Below are positions 44,111 to 54,160 of a DNA stretch of 64,000 nt, in pieces (position 1 is the first letter of the stretch; each line of letters opens with the position of its first letter). The DNA comes from Pseudomonas taeanensis MS-3 (GTDB lineage Bacteria > Pseudomonadota > Gammaproteobacteria > Pseudomonadales > Pseudomonadaceae): the NCBI RefSeq assembly GCF_000498575.2, contig NZ_AWSQ01000001.1, positions 79,153 through 143,152 of the forward strand, read 5' to 3'. Made by a program: the position numbers and the translations under genes. Under the pieces are notes generated by a model. It was not told the origin of the DNA. It saw only the letters and a program-made list of their open reading frames with translations, and searched no databases.

Positions 44111-45535
44111 TTAAGCGCGCGGTAGGCTGAGGCGCACTTCAACGCCGCCCTCGACATTACTCAGCGCCAACTCGCCGCTGTGCAACAGGGCCACCTCCCG
44201 GACGAAGTTCAGCCCCAGGCCAGTGCTCTTGCGCCCACTGGCCGGACGCGGCAGCGAGTAGAAGCGCTCGCACAGGCGGCCCAGGGCGTAGTCGGGAATC
44301 GGCTCGCCCTGGTTGAATACTCGAACGTCGATCAGCTCGCCGCTGGCATTGGCAGCAAGGCGGATCAGGCCGCCACGCGGGGTGAAGTCGAGGGCGTTAT
44401 CCAGCAGGTTGCTCAGGGCCTGACGCAGCAGGAAGCGTTCGCCACGAACGGATAAAGTTTGAGGAATCAGGTTCTCGACCCGTAGCCCGGCGCGCTCGAT
44501 ACGCGCCATTTGCCCCTGCAAGAGAGACTCGACCAGCGGCTGCAGCGCTACAGCCACCTGCTCGTCCAGGCCCTGGCGCTGCTCGACCTGGGCCAGGTGC
44601 AGCAGGCGCTCGATCAGCTGCTGCAGACGCGCGCTTTCCTGCTCGATATTGCCGACGAAACGCTGCCGCTGCTCTTCCGGCATGTCGCCGCCGAGCAGTT
44701 CGGCGGCGCCGCGAATAGCCGCCAGCGGGCTCTTCAGCTCATGGGTCAGGGTGTGTACGTAGCGCTCGACATAGGCCTTGCCCTCCAGCTCGGTGCGCAT
44801 GCGTTCGACCGCCTCGGCCAGGTGCGTCAGCTCGCCGCCACTCAGGGCCGGCAATTCGGCGCGCTGCCCGGCACTTACCGCCTGGGCATAGCGGGTCAGG
44901 CGCCGCAACGAGGCGCTGAGCCACCAGGACAAAACGCCGCCGAGCAGCAGGCCGAGGCCGATCAGGCCGCCACCGAGCCAGCCCAGGCGTTGCTGCGAAC
45001 GTTCGATATAGGGCTGCAGGGTGCGGTTCGGCTTGGCCACCGAGACCACGCCGATGATCTGCTGGCCCTGCATGATCGGCGCCGCCACGTACATCACAGA
45101 GGAGTCCTCATCGTTCGGGTCCTCGCGGGTCGATCGCGCGCCGTACTCACCGCGCAGGGTGCGGTAGACGTCGTTCCAACGTGAGTAGTCCTGGCCCACG
45201 GCGCCACCGCTGGAGTCGAGCAGGACGATGCCCTCGGCATCGGTGACATAGATGCGATGGTTGACCTGGGTCTTCTGCACGCCCCAGATATCGGCCTGCG
45301 GCTGGCGTTGGCCATAGGCCTTGAGCAGCTCGGGCAGACGACTCTGTGCCAGGCGGCCGTCCCTGAGATCGTCACGGAGGATTTCCGCCAGCAGGTTGGC
45401 GGTATCCACCAGGGTTTCCTCGGTGGACTGGCGCACGCCGGGGCGGATCTCATCCATCACCGTGCTCAGCACGAACCAGCCGGCCAGGCCGACGAAGAGG
45501 AAATACACCAGGAAAATACGAATGCCGAGCGGCAT
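44111..45535 (-). CDS. creC: two-component sensor histidine kinase CreC
   Basis: A 474-residue sensor kinase. TM1 is MPLGIRIFLVYFLFVGLAGWFVLSTVMDEIRPG. A periplasmic CHASE-like region spans about 30-185. TM2 lies near 185-210 (GWLGGGLIGLGLLLGGVLSWWL), HAMP near 212-262, the HisKA H-box in HTLTHELKSPLAAIRGAAELLGG, and the HATPase segments DNALDFTPRGG and GLGLNFVREVALLHSGEL at the C-terminus. It phosphorylates CreB. Its start overlaps the creB stop by one base (TAATG). In Pseudomonas the pair (also called BlrAB) responds to cell-wall damage and controls creD and beta-lactamase. Confidence 0.92.
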   Translation of the reverse strand: MPLGIRIFLVYFLFVGLAGWFVLSTVMDEIRPGVRQSTEETLVDTANLLAEILRDDLRDGRLAQSRLPELLKAYGQRQPQADIWGVQKTQVNHRIYVTDAEGIVLLDSSGGAVGQDYSRWNDVYRTLRGEYGARSTREDPNDEDSSVMYVAAPIMQGQQIIGVVSVAKPNRTLQPYIERSQQRLGWLGGGLIGLGLLLGGVLSWWLSASLRRLTRYAQAVSAGQRAELPALSGGELTHLAEAVERMRTELEGKAYVERYVHTLTHELKSPLAAIRGAAELLGGDMPEEQRQRFVGNIEQESARLQQLIERLLHLAQVEQRQGLDEQVAVALQPLVESLLQGQMARIERAGLRVENLIPQTLSVRGERFLLRQALSNLLDNALDFTPRGGLIRLAANASGELIDVRVFNQGEPIPDYALGRLCERFYSLPRPASGRKSTGLGLNFVREVALLHSGELALSNVEGGVEVRLSLPRA

Positions 45536-46212
45536 TAAACCAGCCTCAGGCTGTAGCCCAGGCCGCGATGGGTCTGGATCGGCTCGGCATCGACGGCCAC
45601 CGCGCGCAACTTGGCGCGCAAGCTCTTGATATGGCTGTCGATATTGCGCTCATAACCGACATCGGCGGCCACCCCCAGACCGTCCAGCAATTGCTCGCGG
45701 CTGAACACGCGTTCGGGCTGGGCGAGCAGGGTCTGCAACAAACGAAACTCATGGCGGGTGAGGCCGAGCAACTGGCCGTGGTAGTGAATCTGTACCCGCT
45801 CGCCATCCAGCTGGAAAGGCCCACTCGGCTCGGCCACGAGGGCGGCGCGCGGCACTACGCGCTTGAGGATGGCCTTGACCCGCGCCGCCACTTCGCGCGG
45901 GCTGAACGGCTTGACCACATAGTCGTCGGCGCCGATCTCCAAGCCCACTACCCGGTCGATCTCAGCATCGCGCGCGGTGAGGAAGATCACCGGTACCTCG
46001 GAAAAACGGCGCAGGCGTTTACAGGCCTCGAACCCGCTGATATCCGGCAGGCCGACATCGAGAATCAGCAGGTCCACCGGCTGCTGCTGCAGATAATCCA
46101 GACCGGCTTGCGCCAGACCCAACCAGTGGGTGCTGAACCCCTCGGCCTGCAGGGCGTAGATCAGGGTGTCGGCAATCGCGGCTTCGTCTTCGACGATCAA
46201 TATATGAGGCAT
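45535..46212 (-). CDS. creB: two-component response regulator CreB
   Basis: A 225-residue OmpR/PhoB-type regulator. The receiver domain starts MPHILIVEDEAAIADTLIYALQAEGF, has the phospho-accepting Asp in LLILDVGLPDISGFEA (about residue 53) and the conserved Lys in ADDYVVKPFSPREV. A winged-helix domain follows (LTRHEFRLLQTLLAQPERVFSREQLLDGL). The start at 46212 is supported by AGG six bases upstream; an ATG two codons earlier is possible. It precedes creC in the operon. Confidence 0.92.
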   Translation of the reverse strand: MPHILIVEDEAAIADTLIYALQAEGFSTHWLGLAQAGLDYLQQQPVDLLILDVGLPDISGFEACKRLRRFSEVPVIFLTARDAEIDRVVGLEIGADDYVVKPFSPREVAARVKAILKRVVPRAALVAEPSGPFQLDGERVQIHYHGQLLGLTRHEFRLLQTLLAQPERVFSREQLLDGLGVAADVGYERNIDSHIKSLRAKLRAVAVDAEPIQTHRGLGYSLRLV

Positions 46213-46306
46213 GGGCATCCTGCAGGTGAGCGGCTCGCCGAGGAGCCTGCGGCAGGGCACTCGTAGCGTCAAGGGCGCTTAGCTCAGAGGATGAGGCCTG
46301 CAAAAC

Positions 46307-46374
46307 GTAGCCTGGATGAAATCCAGGAATTCACTCGCACGGTGGACGTCCGCCCCGGATTGCATCCGGGCTAC
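46307..46374. repeat. REP-like hairpin (GTAGCCCGG family)
   Basis: GTAGCCTGGATGAAATCCAGG and CCGGATTGCATCCGGGCTAC face each other between the chemoreceptor stop and creB. The left arm has diverged. Confidence 0.75.
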
Positions 46375-46402
46375 GGATGCCCTCGGGGGCTTCATCAGGC
46401 CA

Positions 46403-48433
46403 TCAACCCAACTGGAAGCGCCCGGTGTTTTGCGTCAGTCCCTCACTGCCTCGGCGCAGTTGCTCGGCGGCGGCGCTGACCGCCTGGGCGCCATCGAGCA
46501 GATGACCGGCGCTCTGGTCGACCTGCTGGATATTGCCGCTGACCTCATCGGCGGTCGCCGCCTGTTGCTCGGCAGCGGTGGCGATCTGTGCCAGGCGATC
46601 GCTGACCCGCTGCACCGACTCGACGATGCCCGCCAGGTCTTCGCCCATCGCCAGTACGCTGCCGACATCGCCCTCGGCTTGACTGACCGCCTCTTCCATC
46701 AGGCTGACGGACTGGCCGACCACCTTGTGCAGATCGGCGACGGTCTGGGCGATTTCCGCGGTGGAGTTCTGCGTGCGCTGCGACAGGCTACGCACTTCGT
46801 CGGCGACCACGGCAAAGCCGCGGCCCTGCTCGCCGGCACGCGCTGCCTCGATGGCCGCATTGAGTGCCAACAGGTTGGTTTGCTCGGCGATGCCCTTGAT
46901 CACATCGACCACCCGGGTGATCTGTTCGGTCTGCACGCGCAGCTGCTGCAAGGTGGCCGCGCTGTCGCCCAAGCGACTGCTCAGCTGACGCATGCTGGCG
47001 CTGGTGCGCACGCTGCGCTGGTTGCTCTGCGTGGCGATTTCACGGGTTTGCCCGGCCTCCACCGCCGCCTGCTCGCAGCTTTGCGCGACGCTCTGCGCGG
47101 TGGCGGCCATTTGCGTCGCCGCAGTGGCGATCTGGCTCATCTGCGCCTGCTGCTGTTCCACTTCATTCAGCGCCTCGCTGGCCTGAGCACTGAGGGTTTG
47201 CACGGTACCGTCGAGCTGCTGGCTCTCCTGATTGACCCCGAGCATGGAGCCGCGCAGCTGCTCGACCGCAGCGTTCAGGGCGCTGGCGATAGCCGCCAGA
47301 TCATCCTCGCCATGCACCTGCATGCGCACCCGCAGGTCGCCATCGCGCAGGCCTTGGGCCGCTGCAATGATGCCGGCGGTGCTGCGACTGATCGAAGCGT
47401 TGAGACACAGCAGCACATACAGCGCCAACAGGGTGAGCACGGCAAAGGCGCCGATTACCTCGGTCATATCGAGTACCCGGCTCTGCCGATAGGCGCCCAG
47501 GCTCAAGGCGAACTGTTGGTAAAGCGCTTGCTGCAGCGCGCGCAATTTTCCACCTAGAGCGTCAGTGCGCTGAATCAGTTGTTCTGTACTGACTGTCATC
47601 GGGCTAGCCTCGAACATGTCGCGATCGATCTCGGCCAGCGACAGTTCAAGGCCCTTCCTGGCCTCGGCGAAGGGCCCCTGCAGCTGCACCATCACCTGCG
47701 GCGACTCTTGCGCCAAGGTGGTTTGCGCCTTAATCAATTGATTGAGCGACTCCTCCAGGCCACGGCGTAACTCGCCGATTTGCAAGCGGCTTTGCAAGGT
47801 AAACCGCTGGGATAACACGGCGCCATAGCCATGCGCGACAAAGCTACCGAGGCGCTCCAGCATCAGCGGCAGGGTAACGCTCAGATTCTCTACGAGCAGC
47901 GAGGTGTCGAGGTGCGAGTCGAGGGTCAAGCCGCTGTCGGTGACCAGCTGCTCACGCAACACCGTCAACTGCATCAGGGATTTTTGGTAACGCTGCACGG
48001 CATCCGGTAACGCCAGCTGACCGACCGAGGCCACACTCAACTCAGGACGTAACGCTTGCAAGGCAGTGAATTTTTCCACCGCCATAGGGCTCGACGAGCT
48101 ATTTTTCAGCACCGCACCGGCCCGTTTCAGCGCCTCGTCCAGGCCTGCAGCACGTTGATGCAAGAGTTTTTCGGCCTGCTCGTCGGTGCCTTTCCAACGC
48201 GCGATCAAGGTCTGCTGCTCAAGCAGTTCCTGTTGCACCGCCCCCAGCGCCTGCACCCCGCGCATACCCTCAAGCTCTCGGTCTATCAGGCTCAACCGCG
48301 ACAATTGATCAGCGGTGATCATCCACAGTGCATAGCCCAGCGGCAGCACGAACAACACGAACAACAGCTGAAACTTACGCGCGAAGCTGAATCGCTCCAA
48401 TACACGTACACCCGGTTTGAGTACTCCAGTCAT
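46403..48433 (-). CDS. methyl-accepting chemotaxis protein
   Basis: A 676-residue chemoreceptor. TM1 is [28 protein letters not shown]. The long periplasmic region (about 45-325) is predicted all-helical with little sequence signature. TM2 lies near [31 protein letters not shown], then HAMP (about 355-410) and the signalling domain with the hairpin tip [30 protein letters not shown]. It ends [11 protein letters not shown] with no CheR-binding pentapeptide. The ligand is unknown. AGGTGTCGCT precedes the ATG. Confidence 0.92.
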   Translation of the reverse strand: MTGVLKPGVRVLERFSFARKFQLLFVLFVLPLGYALWMITADQLSRLSLIDRELEGMRGVQALGAVQQELLEQQTLIARWKGTDEQAEKLLHQRAAGLDEALKRAGAVLKNSSSSPMAVEKFTALQALRPELSVASVGQLALPDAVQRYQKSLMQLTVLREQLVTDSGLTLDSHLDTSLLVENLSVTLPLMLERLGSFVAHGYGAVLSQRFTLQSRLQIGELRRGLEESLNQLIKAQTTLAQESPQVMVQLQGPFAEARKGLELSLAEIDRDMFEASPMTVSTEQLIQRTDALGGKLRALQQALYQQFALSLGAYRQSRVLDMTEVIGAFAVLTLLALYVLLCLNASISRSTAGIIAAAQGLRDGDLRVRMQVHGEDDLAAIASALNAAVEQLRGSMLGVNQESQQLDGTVQTLSAQASEALNEVEQQQAQMSQIATAATQMAATAQSVAQSCEQAAVEAGQTREIATQSNQRSVRTSASMRQLSSRLGDSAATLQQLRVQTEQITRVVDVIKGIAEQTNLLALNAAIEAARAGEQGRGFAVVADEVRSLSQRTQNSTAEIAQTVADLHKVVGQSVSLMEEAVSQAEGDVGSVLAMGEDLAGIVESVQRVSDRLAQIATAAEQQAATADEVSGNIQQVDQSAGHLLDGAQAVSAAAEQLRRGSEGLTQNTGRFQLG

Positions 48434-48568
48434 AGCGACACCTCAACGAGTCCAGCGCGCCCCCTGAGAGGGGCGGCAAAGAACATCATCAAGCAATAAC
48501 TACGCCGACTACTCGCGCGGCCCGCTGCCGGTCATTCCAGCAACGGCGCGCAGATAACACCGGAGGTT

Positions 48569-49069
48569 TCAGCACTGCGGACGAGCAACGCTGTAGCGGT
48601 CCGCCGGATCAATCGCCGCATCGAAATCGCGCAAGGCACTGGCACCGATCAACAGCGGGTAGTTGAAGTGACTGCGGTCGGTGAGGTTGACCTCGATGGT
48701 GCGCGCCTGATTGCCCAGACAGACCTCCATGTCGACCACCGGGCGCTTGGCCACGGTCGCGCTGCTGGCCGAGCCGCCCTCTTCGGCACGCGACTTGATC
48801 TCACCGATGCGCGCGATGGGTTGCTCGAACAAGGTGTCGCTGGCGTTCTCGGTGGCCAGGCGAAAACGCACCCAGTCCTCACCGTTGCGCTCGAAGCGCT
48901 CGATATCCTTGGCCGACAGCGACGCGGTCATCGCGCCGGTGTCCATCTTGGCTTTCAGGGTCTGGCCGATTTGCGGCAGGTGGATGTATTCGTAACGTCC
49001 GTAGAGGGTCGGTTGATTGGCCATCGCCGGCAGGGCAACCAGAGCCAATAAAGCAGCAATAATCTTCAC
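48569..49069 (-). CDS. retropepsin-like aspartic protease (ATP-dependent zinc protease family)
   Basis: A 166-residue protein with an N-terminal signal peptide (MKIIAALLALVALPAMA) and a single retropepsin-type domain. The catalytic motif KMDTGAMTASLS lies at about residues 41-52, and the partner strand YPLLIGASALRDFDAAIDP matches the family's LLGR-type loop. Families of this kind (RimB/RloA-like) are annotated as ATP-dependent zinc protease. It starts with GTG after GAGGAACG. A related RimK-type ligase is not in the window. Confidence 0.85.
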   Translation of the reverse strand: MKIIAALLALVALPAMANQPTLYGRYEYIHLPQIGQTLKAKMDTGAMTASLSAKDIERFERNGEDWVRFRLATENASDTLFEQPIARIGEIKSRAEEGGSASSATVAKRPVVDMEVCLGNQARTIEVNLTDRSHFNYPLLIGASALRDFDAAIDPADRYSVARPQC

Positions 49070-49147
49070 GTCGAGCGTTCCTCCGTCAAAAAACTCACGG
49101 ACTAGGACTGGCTCGGCTGCCGATGGTTCAGCAAAAAAGGTTGGGCG

Positions 49148-50419
49148 CTAGCGAGCGGGCTGCCCGCTCCACATCTCGTCCAGATTGCGAAAACCCCAGG
49201 TGGCGGCGGATTCCCGCGCGACGATCTTGTCACGGCCAACCCATTTGGCCAGGTCGATGATCTCCTGGGCAATCGGCACCTTGCTAGTGGCCGAAAAGAA
49301 CACCTTGACCCTCGGCGTCAGCAGCGACTGCCCATGCTGTTCCAGGACCACGCCGAGCCGGCCGCTCTGCAGGCGTACCAGCGAACCGGTGGGGTAGATG
49401 CCGATAGCCCTGACGAAGGCCTGGAACACGGCCTCGTCGAAGTGCCCCTTGCTCCACTCGGCCATCTTGCGGATCGACTCGGCGGGCTCCCAGCCGGCCT
49501 TGTAGGGACGATTGGAGGTGATCGCGTCATACACGTCACAGACCGCGCCCATCTTCGCGAACAGGCTGATTTGTTTACCACTGAGTCGGTGCGGATAACC
49601 TGTGCCGTCGACCTTTTCATGGTGATGCAGACACACGTCCAGCACCAGCGCACTGACCTGATGACAGTCCAGGAGAATCTTGCCCCCGGCTTCCGGGTGG
49701 CCGCGGACCAGCTCGAACTCAGCGTCACTGAGTTTGCCTGGCTTGTTCAGCACTTCCTGCGGCACTGCCATCTTGCCGATGTCGTGCAGCAAGCCCGCCA
49801 TGCCCGCCTCGCGGACCTGTTCATCGCTCAACTCGAGCTGACGCGCCAGGGCGATCATCAAGGCGCAGACCGCGACCGAGTGCATGTAAGTGTACTCGTC
49901 CGCGTGTTTGAGCCGCGCCAGGCTGATCAAGGCATTCGGCTGGCGTAGGATCGAGGCGGATATCTCGTCGACCAGTTCGGCCACGTGCGCTACGTCGATC
50001 GCCCGGCCCATGCGCGCATCGCCGAACATCGTCATCACCGCGGCCTTGGAGCTGTCGCAGAGCTTGGCCGCGCGCTCGATTTCCTCATCCAGCGCCAGTC
50101 GCTCGACTTTCTTCGTCGACTCGGCGGCGAGCAGCAGCGTCTCGGTCTCGACATTCACTTGCTCGACCGTCTGCCCGCTCGGCACATTCAGGCCTTTGTC
50201 GATATCGATCCACACCTCGCGAATACCGCTGTCGCGAATGCGTTGCAGATCCTTGGGATTGTCCAGCAGGAACCGGGTTTTCCAGAACGGATGCTCCATC
50301 CACGAACCGCACAGCTCATGGATGTACATGCCCTGGAGCAACTCGGAGACGGGAATGCGTTTAAGCACGAAGGTGACCACAGCGGCGACGGATGAACGCT
50401 CTAAGCATAATCCATCCAT
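49148..50419 (-). CDS. HD-GYP domain c-di-GMP phosphodiesterase
   Basis: About 423 residues: an N-terminal DUF3391 domain (from LKRIPVSELLQGMYIHELCGSWMEHPFWKTRFLLD) and a C-terminal HD-GYP domain. The latter contains LLHDIGK (metal-binding HD), HHHEKVDGTGYPHRLSG and FAKMGAVCDVYDAITSNRPYKAGW, as in PA4108/PA4781-type enzymes. It hydrolyses c-di-GMP to GMP. The start is uncertain: ATG 50419, TTG 50446 or GTG 50368 (giving MLKRIPVSEL, a common family start); none has a good ribosome site. Confidence 0.88.
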   Translation of the reverse strand: MDGLCLERSSVAAVVTFVLKRIPVSELLQGMYIHELCGSWMEHPFWKTRFLLDNPKDLQRIRDSGIREVWIDIDKGLNVPSGQTVEQVNVETETLLLAAESTKKVERLALDEEIERAAKLCDSSKAAVMTMFGDARMGRAIDVAHVAELVDEISASILRQPNALISLARLKHADEYTYMHSVAVCALMIALARQLELSDEQVREAGMAGLLHDIGKMAVPQEVLNKPGKLSDAEFELVRGHPEAGGKILLDCHQVSALVLDVCLHHHEKVDGTGYPHRLSGKQISLFAKMGAVCDVYDAITSNRPYKAGWEPAESIRKMAEWSKGHFDEAVFQAFVRAIGIYPTGSLVRLQSGRLGVVLEQHGQSLLTPRVKVFFSATSKVPIAQEIIDLAKWVGRDKIVARESAATWGFRNLDEMWSGQPAR

Positions 50420-50568
50420 CGCCGGTGACCGTTTCACTTCAGACAAATATTTACCTGGCCCCGCCCTATCAGACGCTGACGTTGAGGCAGCGGAGCAACC
50501 CTACCTGAGCACCACTTGACGCACGCTCTCAGCCAGCGCTTGAACCCTGGATAGTGGCCGTAACAGGA

Positions 50569-53094
50569 TCAAGTGGGTAGATATCGCTCAGCCCACTGCT
50601 CCGCCGCCACGCCCTGCTCGATCATCTGCTCGATGTCCGCGGCAGCACAGCCCAACTGCTGGAGCACTGCTCGAGTGTGGCTCCCATATTTGGGCATGAC
50701 GCTCGGCAGCTTGACGCGAGCCCGTTGCAGACGGATCGAGTTGGGCGCGATCAGCGCCACACTGTGACCACAGGGATGCTCGGGGTACTCAATGAAGGCC
50801 ACGGTCTTGGCTCCGTGCAGATCGATACCGCTGGCCTCATTCATCAGCGACGCTTCGCGCAACTGGCTCATGCGGCCCAACGGCTGGCAGCCTATGTCGA
50901 GCGGAGCCAGCAGCGCCTGCCAGTGATTCATTGTCTGGCTGGCGAAAAGCCTCTCGAGACGCTGCTCGGCCGCCGAGTTGTCGGCGGACTCGAGCCCGGA
51001 CAGGTCCAGTACCCGCCCCAGGGCAGCCTGCTGAGTCTGTCGATTCAGCGCCAGGAACAGCCAACCATCCAGCGTCTGGTAGCAGCGATAGAACGCATTA
51101 GCCCCCTTAACCTCCCGCCCACTGGGCTCATCGAAGGGGCCGCGTCCGGCGTAGTCGTACATGAATGGCACCTGAATCAACTGCCCCGCAGCCACCAGCG
51201 AGCTACGCGCCAGTGAACCTCCATGGCCATGCGCACGCTTGACCAGCGCGACCCCGATGGCCTGCGCGGCACAATACCCGCCCAGCACATCAATCGTACC
51301 GAAGTGTGCATGCTCCTCGGGTGTCTGCATGCCGCCACCGAAGCGCGCCATGATGCCGGTGGTGGCTTGAACCAGATCGTCATAGCCCGGCTGGTCACTG
51401 CGCGGCCCCCTCTTTGGCCCACCGTAGGCATCGAACTGACAGAGGATCAGCTCGGGGTTTATCCGCTGCAGTCGTTCGACCGACAGGCCCAGCCGCGCCA
51501 ACTGGGTATCACTGCCGTTGATCGTGATGACGTCGACGTGCATCAGCAACTTGTCCAGCACCGCTTGGCCCTGCTGGCTTTGAAGATCCAGCAAGACACT
51601 CTGCTTGCCCTGATTGGCCTGCATGCCGAACACCGACGTGTTCCAAGGATCCAGCGCCGGTTTTGCTGGATCGATACTGATAATTTCGGCGCCAAAGCGG
51701 GCCAGGGTACAGGCAATGGTAGGCCCGGCAATCACATTGGTCAGGTCGAGAATCTTAATACCGTCAAGCCAGCCTCTGGCTGCCGGTGCCTCACCGGCTG
51801 CTGGCTGTGGAACGGCCCGCTCACGCCAACTGGCCAATAGCTTCAGCACGCCAGCTCGATCGGTGGTGGGTGACTGCGCCGGCTGTTTCTCGGTAACAGC
51901 CTCATCACCTTGCAGCCAACAGATATTGCCCAGCTGGCGCATGGTTCCGAAACGCGGGTCTTCAACCTCCAGCACACTTGCCGACTGCAAGGCATGCTCG
52001 CTGGCCAGCCATTCGCTGGTTAGCTGGTGCGCACAACCCGGCACACCGGCCTCGCCGAATAGACGCTGCCATTCGTAGGCAGGCTTGGTTTGGAATGCCG
52101 CTTTCATCTTGCTGGAAACCAGCTCTGCCCATTCCCGCGACAGCGGATAGGACAAGAGCGTGCAGTCGGCGCCATCCGGCCAATCCGCGACATCCAGGTA
52201 GGGACTGTGGGTCGGTATGCCCGCCGCTCTGACTTCGTCCCAGAGCCCCAATACCTTCAGGCAGCCGATCGGATGGCGGCTGTGGGAACAGCAGACGGCG
52301 TAGAAAGGACGGCCGTCCTGGCAAACATAGGTGCGGTAGAAGGGGTCGAGGAACTCCTGCAGATCTGCATAGTGCAGGTTCAGCGGCAGGTCATTGGTAC
52401 GACGACGCTCGATCTCGCGCTCACGCAGCGACTTGTAGCGCTCGGGCAGCCCCTCAATGTGCATGGAGTTGTAGGCCAGGCCTTCCATGAGCGCAGCGGC
52501 GATCGGCACTTCGATCCTTTCACCCTGCCCCGTTTTGACCCTATCAAACAGTGCCAAGGTCACCGCGGTAGCGCCGAGCACCGAGGCATAAGCGGATGCC
52601 AGGGGCAGCGGTGAGAACGACGGGCTGATCCCCATCAACACTCGGCTAAGGCCCATGTCGGTGAACTGCCCGACTGCCGCGGCGATAATCCCTTCCCAGG
52701 CAGGTAGCGCTGCATGTTCTGCGTCTTTCTCGGCAAACCCTGGCAGGGACAGGTAGACCAGCGACGGATTGATCACCTTCACCTGCTCGGGCCCCAGACC
52801 CAGCCGGGCCATCACCCCTGGGCGGAAATTCTCGATCAGCACATCGGCGTTTCTGATCAGCTCCAGCGCCAGCTTCCGGTCTTGCTCGCCGTGCAGGTCC
52901 AGGCTGATCCGCTGCTTGCCCCGATTGAGTATCGCGTCCGCCGGGTTATCCCAACGCGGGCCCTGGGGCGGGTCTATGTGGACCACCTCGGCCCCCTGGT
53001 CGGCCAACATCATCGCCACGGCCGGCCCGGCAATGTACTGACCGAAGTCGACAACCCGGTATCCGCTCAATGGGCGCTGCTGAATCGCTTTCAT
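50569..53094 (-). CDS. dddD: DddD-like DMSP CoA-transferase/lyase (tandem class III CoA-transferase)
   Basis: An 841-residue protein of two fused CaiB/BaiF-type domains: the first (1 to about 410) starts LSGYRVVDFGQYIAGPAVAMMLAD, the second (about 440-841) LDGIKILDLTNVIAGPTIACTLAR. Single-domain class III transferases are about 400 residues; DddD is about 835. The catalytic Asp is present only in domain 2 (Asp602 in GTIDVLGG), which matches my recollection of the covalent Asp602 of Marinomonas DddD; at the aligned place in domain 1 there is Ser. DddD forms DMSP-CoA and cleaves it to dimethyl sulfide and 3-hydroxypropionate(-CoA). AGG 5 nt before ATG 53094 decides the start. It is divergent from a LysR gene, with a BCCT gene next. 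Alternative: a carnitine or betaine CoA-transferase, given the neighbouring carnitine operon. Confidence 0.8.
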   Translation of the reverse strand: MKAIQQRPLSGYRVVDFGQYIAGPAVAMMLADQGAEVVHIDPPQGPRWDNPADAILNRGKQRISLDLHGEQDRKLALELIRNADVLIENFRPGVMARLGLGPEQVKVINPSLVYLSLPGFAEKDAEHAALPAWEGIIAAAVGQFTDMGLSRVLMGISPSFSPLPLASAYASVLGATAVTLALFDRVKTGQGERIEVPIAAALMEGLAYNSMHIEGLPERYKSLREREIERRRTNDLPLNLHYADLQEFLDPFYRTYVCQDGRPFYAVCCSHSRHPIGCLKVLGLWDEVRAAGIPTHSPYLDVADWPDGADCTLLSYPLSREWAELVSSKMKAAFQTKPAYEWQRLFGEAGVPGCAHQLTSEWLASEHALQSASVLEVEDPRFGTMRQLGNICWLQGDEAVTEKQPAQSPTTDRAGVLKLLASWRERAVPQPAAGEAPAARGWLDGIKILDLTNVIAGPTIACTLARFGAEIISIDPAKPALDPWNTSVFGMQANQGKQSVLLDLQSQQGQAVLDKLLMHVDVITINGSDTQLARLGLSVERLQRINPELILCQFDAYGGPKRGPRSDQPGYDDLVQATTGIMARFGGGMQTPEEHAHFGTIDVLGGYCAAQAIGVALVKRAHGHGGSLARSSLVAAGQLIQVPFMYDYAGRGPFDEPSGREVKGANAFYRCYQTLDGWLFLALNRQTQQAALGRVLDLSGLESADNSAAEQRLERLFASQTMNHWQALLAPLDIGCQPLGRMSQLREASLMNEASGIDLHGAKTVAFIEYPEHPCGHSVALIAPNSIRLQRARVKLPSVMPKYGSHTRAVLQQLGCAAADIEQMIEQGVAAEQWAERYLPT

Positions 53095-53252
53095 ATACAC
53101 CTGCCGCTATTGATGAATTGAATAGCTGCGAGCCTAAGAAATCGCTGCCGGGAGGCATATCGGATAGTTTCGGACTGAGTGTTCGATTTTTTTGTACACT
53201 CCAACACAGCCAATTTCGCAGACCAGCAAGCAGTCGATACCAGGGGGCTCCG

Positions 53253-54104
53253 TTGGACCTGCAAGCAATCAAGACCTTCCTCACCCTGGCCGACCTGAAA
53301 CGCTTGAGTCTGTGCGCCGAACAACTCTGCCTGACCAAGTCGGCAGTCAGTTCGCGGATCAAGCAGCTTGAAGAACAGCTGGATCAAGCGTTATTCGTCC
53401 GCAGCAATGAAGGCATGTCATTAACCCCGGCCGGGCGCCAGTTCTATCAACATGCCATCGCCATGCAGCAGCGCTGGCAACGTGCCAAGCGCGAACTCGC
53501 CCAGCAGCAAACCAGCAGCGGTCGACTGCGCCTCGGTGCGCACCCCAGCCTGGCCGGCGATCTACTGTTTCGTTGGGGCAGCGTCCTGCACCAATACGAC
53601 CCACACCTGAACATCCACCTGGAGGCCGATTATTCGGGAGCCATCGTCCGCCAGATCGCCGCGGGAGCGTTGGATATCGGCATTATCTTCGTCGCCGACA
53701 CTACGGCCGGCCTAGTGGTCGAGCAGGCTGCAGAAGACCGGTTGCTGATGGTGTCCAGCCGCGCCACGTCGCTGGACCAAGTAACCGCCGACAACTACCT
53801 GTATATCGACTGGGGCTGGGGCTATAACGCGGCGCACTCGGAGCGCTTGCCGCAGCTGCAGAGCAGCAGACTGACCTGCGGCTTTGCTGCGCTGGGATTG
53901 CCCTGGCTGCAGCGCAACGGGGGGTGCGCCTACCTGCCTGAGCGTCAGGTGACGCCACTCCTGAATTCAGGCGAGCTGCACCGGGTGGCGGATGCGCCGG
54001 AGTTCCGACGGCCCATCTACGTCACCTATGCCAGCGATGCGCAGAACCCACGGCTACTGCAGGTGGCCCTGAGCAGCTTGAGCGAGGTTCTGGCGCAGCC
54101 CTGA
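53253..54104 (+). CDS. LysR-family regulator next to dddD (DddR candidate)
   Basis: A 283-residue LysR-type regulator. The winged helix-turn-helix is LQAIKTFLTLADLKRLSLCAEQLCLTKSAVSSRIKQLEEQLDQALFVRS. The effector domain follows. It starts with TTG at 53253, supported by GGGGG five bases upstream; there is no in-frame ATG near the family start. It is divergent from dddD (158 bp apart) and convergent with the BCCT transporter, and ends in a shared terminator. In known clusters a LysR protein (DddR) activates dddD in response to DMSP; here that is inference from position. Confidence 0.85.
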   Translation: MDLQAIKTFLTLADLKRLSLCAEQLCLTKSAVSSRIKQLEEQLDQALFVRSNEGMSLTPAGRQFYQHAIAMQQRWQRAKRELAQQQTSSGRLRLGAHPSLAGDLLFRWGSVLHQYDPHLNIHLEADYSGAIVRQIAAGALDIGIIFVADTTAGLVVEQAAEDRLLMVSSRATSLDQVTADNYLYIDWGWGYNAAHSERLPQLQSSRLTCGFAALGLPWLQRNGGCAYLPERQVTPLLNSGELHRVADAPEFRRPIYVTYASDAQNPRLLQVALSSLSEVLAQP

Positions 54105-54107
54105 AAC

Positions 54108-54137
54108 GGCACGGGCCTCCCAAAGGAGGCCCGTGCC
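54108..54137. terminator. bidirectional terminator between LysR and BCCT genes
   Basis: GGCACGGGCCTCC-caaa-GGAGGCCCGTGCC, a perfect 13-bp stem between two convergent genes. Confidence 0.88.
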
Positions 54138-54160
54138 TTGCAGCGCAGCGCTAAGGACGC

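Noticed and set aside
50569..53094. Reading the 841-residue CoA-transferase as two genes joined by a missing stop
   Set aside because: The linker is long and natural, no ribosome site and start occur at domain 2, and DddD-type enzymes are normally fused.
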